A program made the position numbers and the translations under genes. Shown here one piece after another: positions 15,401-17,880 of a DNA stretch of 17,880 bases (positions within the stretch are counted from its first letter, which is position 1; every line of letters begins with the position of its first letter). The notes beneath the pieces are model-generated. The model was given only the letters and a program-made list of their open reading frames with translations. It was not told where the DNA came from and did not search any database. The DNA comes from Bacillota bacterium (GTDB lineage: Bacteria > Bacillota > Bacilli > Paenibacillales > NBRC-103111), in contig JAEWAA010000219.1 in assembly GCA_023391955.1 (NCBI GenBank), positions 1 to 17,880 on the forward strand. The letters run 5' to 3'.

Positions 15401-17880
15401 TGGGTAATATTGGACAAGGAAGAAGCGGAGAACACTCCGGACGTAAAGCTGACAGAGGCCTGGTTTGATAATATGGCCGGAACCGGCATAGAAATGATCA
15501 CCTCGAAGGTCACGGTTGCAGCGGCGCCTGCGGCCACTGTGCCGATTGGGATGCCGGTCGCGGGAGAGGCGGACGGCACCGGGGCACCGTTAACCGTTAC
15601 GCTTCCGGGAACAAAGGTGGAGCCTGGCGGGACGATGTCGCTAAGGATTGCATTGTTGATGGGAGAGAGGCCGTTGTTGGTCACAACCGCGGTATACGTC
15701 AGAATGTCGCCGTTCACAGCATTGATTGCGTTGACACTCTTTACTACCGAAACATTAGGAGCAGAAACACGCACCGCAGTCGTGTTGGAGGTGCTGGAGC
15801 CGGACAGGCTTCTGCCGTCAGGCAAGGTATATGTGAACGGGCCTGCTGCTGTATTGTTCAGCGTCTGGTTGGCGGGGATAGAGAGAATGGCTACCGAGAA
15901 GCTGACAATATACGTTTCCCCGGCGGCCACGGTATCCAGGGGAATGCCCGTATCCGGGCTTACGCCGGGATTGGGAAAACCGTTAATAATGACACTGTTG
16001 GGCACAAATTGGGTTTCCGGCGCCAGGGCGTCGAACAAGGTGACCTGTGCCGGGTAATTGCCGGTATTATTTACTGTCAGCGTGTACGAGAAGGTGTCTC
16101 CTACTGTGGCGTTAGTGGTACTGGAGGACTTGGCGACGCTGATGACGGGAAGATAAGCCAGCGTATTGACCAACGGGGACGAAGAGGTTCCCGTGAAGGC
16201 ACCGGAGGTAAAACTGACATTGGCCCGGTTGCTTAAAAAAGCCGGATTGGCGTTGGGGATGGAGGCCACCCGTACGGAAAAAACCACGGTGGCGGTCACA
16301 CCCGGCGCAATAGGGGACAAGGACATGCCGGTGGTGGGGTCTGCCGCAGGAGTGACCACCCCGTTGACCGTTACCGAACCTGGAACGAAAACAGTGCCGG
16401 CAGGAATAGCATCGGAGAAAATGACGTTGTTTACAGTCTGGGCGCCGTTGTTGGTGATCACGGTGGTGTAGACAATAACATCATTCAAGGTGACGGTGGT
16501 AAAATTGGCGCTTTTGGTGACCGTGACGTTGGGGGCAGTAGCCGGTATATCCACAATATTGGAAACCACCGGCGTCCCGGTTATGCTTCGTCCGCTGGGC
16601 AGGGTAAATGAGAATGCCGCTGTAGCCTGGTTAACCACACGTGGCGGAGCGGGAAGGGTCTGCAGCAGGTATGAGAAGGTAACCCGGACGGCACTGCCGG
16701 GAGCCACCGAGCCAACCGGAATACCAGTGACCGGGGATGCCCCTGGAACAGGAATGGAGTTTACGGTCACGCTTCCCGGGACGAATGCAGTGCCCGCGGG
16801 GGTGGTGTCCGTTAAGGTGACCTGGGCGGCATAGTTGCCCGTATTCTGTACAACGACCGTATAGACCAGCGTGTCTCCCACAGTGGCGACGGATTGGTTG
16901 ACCGACTTGATCAGATTGAGTATCGGCTGGAAAACGGGAATGGTGACGGTGTTGGTTAGCGTCAGCCCTTGAAACGCACCGGAGCTGTAGGCAACGGATG
17001 CCCGGTTGACGAATTGAGCCGGATTAGGCAGGGCGGTGGAGGTAAACTGGAAGGTAACCGTGGTGCTGGCTCCCGGTCCAAGGGTGCCGATGGGTATACC
17101 GCTGGCAGGATTGCCCGAGGGCTGGGGGGTGCCGTTTACGGTTACTGAGCCTGGAACAAATACTCCTCCGCTGGGCCCAGGATCGGTAACAATCACATTG
17201 GTGACGGCAGCGATGCCGTTGTTGGTGACGACGGTGGTATAGGTAATGGGCTCCCCAACGGTAACGTCCGGGAAATTGGCGCTTTTGACCGCCGTTACAT
17301 TGGGCAGCGCCACAGGAATGGTGACGGTGTTGGATACAGCCGAACCGGACGAGGTTCTGCCGTCAGGCACGGTAAAGGTGTAGGCGGATGAAGCCTGGTT
17401 GTTCAGCTGCGGCGGAGAAGGCAGGCTCTGCACCAGCACCTGGAAGGTAACGATTGCTGATGAGGAGGGCGCAATGGAACCCACGGAAACGCCGGTGGCG
17501 ATGTTGGCACCCGGTACAGTCACTCCGTTCACCGTCACACTGTTCGGGACAAAGGTGGTGCCGGCGGGAATCGGGTCAGAGACCGTGGTGGTGGCCGCAA
17601 TATTCCCGGAATTGCTGGTCTGGATGGTATAGGTTACAGTGCTGCCTACTGTAGCATTGGAGGTATTGGCGGTTTTGGCAAGCACAAGAATGGGTGAGTA
17701 TACAGGGATTGCTACGGAATTGGACGGGATGACCGCAGAGGTGACCGGCCCCCCCGGTATGCTTTGGAAGTTGAAGGAGACGTTGGCGGTATTTACGGTT
17801 TGCTGGTTCTGGGGGGAGGAGGTAATCTGGACGCTGTATGCCACGGTGAAGGAAGCGGAAGGTGCCAGTGTACCTAAGGA
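12409..17880 (-). CDS. Giant DUF11 (TIGR01451-type) repeat surface protein, N-terminus outside window
   Basis: The frame is open through 17880. The GTG at 17842-17844 is an internal valine codon, because the 12 codons before it continue the repeat pattern. Residues are numbered from that GTG (1811 in total). After the end of one partial unit, 14 repeats follow, the last cut after 91 residues. Each has an opening K[ST]..-type strand, VGD..-YT, N.G, D.IPAG, F[VI]P.[ST]V and a closing SN-type strand. DUF11/TIGR01451 units are Ig-like beta domains known from very long Bacillus surface proteins and from some archaeal and chlamydial proteins. Composition is extreme: no Cys, Trp or His seen, one Lys per repeat, few Glu, and rich in Thr, Val, Ser, Pro and Gly. 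This suits an extended, protease-resistant extracellular fibre. The anchoring signal and export signal must lie outside the window. The function (adhesion, spore surface or sheath) cannot be told from the repeats. Confidence 0.9.
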   Translation of the reverse strand, partial: SLGTLAPSASFTVAYSVQITSSPQNQQTVNTANVSFNFQSIPGGPVTSAVIPSNSVAIPVYSPILVLAKTANTSNATVGSTVTYTIQTSNSGNIAATTTVSDPIPAGTTFVPNSVTVNGVTVPGANIATGVSVGSIAPSSSAIVTFQVLVQSLPSPPQLNNQASSAYTFTVPDGRTSSGSAVSNTVTIPVALPNVTAVKSANFPDVTVGEPITYTTVVTNNGIAAVTNVIVTDPGPSGGVFVPGSVTVNGTPQPSGNPASGIPIGTLGPGASTTVTFQFTSTALPNPAQFVNRASVAYSSGAFQGLTLTNTVTIPVFQPILNLIKSVNQSVATVGDTLVYTVVVQNTGNYAAQVTLTDTTPAGTAFVPGSVTVNSIPVPGASPVTGIPVGSVAPGSAVRVTFSYLLQTLPAPPRVVNQATAAFSFTLPSGRSITGTPVVSNIVDIPATAPNVTVTKSANFTTVTLNDVIVYTTVITNNGAQTVNNVIFSDAIPAGTVFVPGSVTVNGVVTPAADPTTGMSLSPIAPGVTATVVFSVRVASIPNANPAFLSNRANVSFTSGAFTGTSSSPLVNTLAYLPVISVAKSSSTTNATVGDTFSYTLTVNNTGNYPAQVTLFDALAPETQFVPNSVIINGFPNPGVSPDTGIPLDTVAAGETYIVSFSVAILSIPANQTLNNTAAGPFTYTLPDGRSLSGSSTSNTTAVRVSAPNVSVVKSVNAINAVNGDILTYTAVVTNNGLSPINNAILSDIVPPGSTFVPGSVTVNGAPVPSASPATGIPIGTVAAGAAATVTFEVIISMPVPAILSNQASVSFTSGVFSASSLSNITQTPVTQPTITLVKTADTALATVGDTVVYTVAVSNTGNVAAELSLTDIIPAGTTFIPNTVIVGGSSVPGADPGAGITVGTVVPGATVMVMFSVIVTSLPPTQQLSNQASAAFTFVPPDGRTLTGSAVSNVQTVPVTEPSVAIVKSTTTTTTTVGDTIPYTVVVTNNGIVAITNAVVTDPLPAGTSFVPGSVFVNGVLVPAAFPPAGIPVGTIAPGASTTVTFSLLVNSLPSPAAVTNQASVSFTSGAFTGTNFSNTLSVPVFQPILSAVKTPGVTNATVGDTLSYTIAVTNTGNFGAAAVVTDNIPSGTSFVPNSVIIDGVPAAGVSPATGIPIAIVNPGQTVQVTFSVIIDFLPTPQQLNNQATVAFTYTLPDGRVFTGSIVSNTATVSVTAPNVTVVKSTPSTVAALNDVIAYTISVTNNGITAISNAVLTDPIPAGAAFVPGSVTINGVPQPSATPVAGIILGTIAPGATVLVGFSITVTSLLNPAVITNQASVSFTSGSFSATSFSNIVSTPVFQPVLSVAKSSSSTNATVGDTIVYTSVITNTGNFGAAVILTDPIPAGTTFVPNSVIVNGNSLAGADPATGINAGIVVPGVPVTVTFSVIITSLPPTQQLVNQSTANFTFTLPDGRTLTGAIPSNTSTTTVSSPTVTLAKSTTFTAVSVGDVVPYTIIITNGGIANVNDVILVDPIPQGSAFVPGSVVVDGVARPTANPAGGISIGTITPGASVTVTFNVTVTSLPTSQFLTNTASASFTSGAFSGVSFSNTVSTPAFVPILSVVKGSNVTVATVGDTIVYFVNLTNTGNVAALATLTDTVPAGGEFVPNSVVVNGVPVPGADPTAGIPVGTIPPGGTATITLTLQVEIDTLPPSQQLVNSATANYTYLLPDGRTLPGSSPSNTVVIPVSSPNVTAVKSTAAIDAVSGDIITYTIAVTNNGISPVNNVVLVDPAPAGTSFVPGSVTVDGTPVPAANPAAGVQLGSIAAGATVIVTFQVLVLS

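Larger units (their letters stand above)
11099..17880 (-). repeat. Tandem DUF11 repeat array with two alternating classes
   Basis: Unit boundaries on the minus strand, R1 to R17: 17694-17305, -16927, -16534, -16144, -15760, -15385, -14995, -14617, -14227, -13849, -13459, -13081, -12685, R14 12684-12412 continued to 12296 in the next frame, R15 12295-11906, R16 ~11905-11489, R17 ~11488-11099. Odd units up to R13 (class A, 128-132 residues) carry NTGN and LPDGR. Even units (class B, 125-130 residues) carry NNG, FVPGSV and FTSGAF. The higher-order period is about 256 residues or 770 bases. R15-R17 are divergent. The units differ clearly in sequence, so the array is old rather than freshly amplified. 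Confidence 0.88.

Noticed and set aside
13022..17632. Many long plus-strand frames opposite the DUF11 array, including one of 380 codons with its own repeats
   Set aside because: Their repeats mirror the DUF11 units on the other strand. The Val/Thr/Gly/Pro-rich coding sequence leaves few antisense stop codons. No start signals or domains support them.
17842..17844. GTG as the start of the giant DUF11 gene
   Set aside because: The frame continues upstream to the window edge with residues matching the repeat pattern (SLGTLAPSASFTV). No signal peptide follows the GTG.
11099..17880. CRISPR or recent tandem DNA amplification
   Set aside because: The repeated pattern is protein-level, with roughly 126-132 residue units that differ at many bases; there are no short identical repeats with unique spacers.

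Overview
The window looks like chromosome of a Gram-positive, spore-former-type Bacillota, most likely a Paenibacillaceae member. The reasons are a giant multidomain surface enzyme ending in three SLH modules, a DUF2975/YozG-like membrane-protein and regulator pair, Bacillus-type RarA, strong purine-rich ribosome binding sites, and a moderately high GC content for the phylum (estimated by eye). I cannot name the genus from sequence alone.

Layout. Positions 1-6519 (+) hold the 3' part of a giant secreted protein. The remnant of a probable alginate-lyase-like catalytic domain is followed by a chain of carbohydrate-binding and Ig-like modules and three SLH cell-wall anchors. After a terminator, 6665-8752 (+) encodes a secreted alginate_lyase-family polysaccharide lyase with a ricin-type lectin and an AbfB-like (CBM42) module. 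Together these look like one anchored and one released enzyme acting on uronate- or arabinose-containing polysaccharide. Next comes a small two-gene unit (8852-9554, +), a four-helix DUF2975 membrane protein and a YozG-type helix-turn-helix regulator, with its own promoter and a palindrome over the -35 box. rarA (9720-11042, +) has its own promoter and ends at a two-way terminator shared with the converging genes.

The other strand, 17880 down to 11096, is filled by a DUF11 (TIGR01451-type) repeat array that runs off the right edge. It holds at least 17 repeat units of about 126-132 residues. Two repeat classes alternate strictly along the long reading frame. In the 14 numbered units of that frame there is exactly one lysine per unit, always in the first strand. 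An invariant Asp and an invariant Asn near the end of the unit complete a set resembling the Lys/Asp/Asn triad of self-crosslinking isopeptide domains. The array is split into two reading frames by an ATGA stop/start overlap in the middle of repeat 14. The Lys and Asp of that repeat lie in one frame and the Asn in the other. This is the most interesting structure in the window: either a frameshifted giant surface fibre, or two chains meeting in a naturally split, possibly self-ligating, domain.

I saw no tRNA, rRNA, CRISPR array, insertion sequence or phage gene. No gene-free stretch exceeds about 165 bases.
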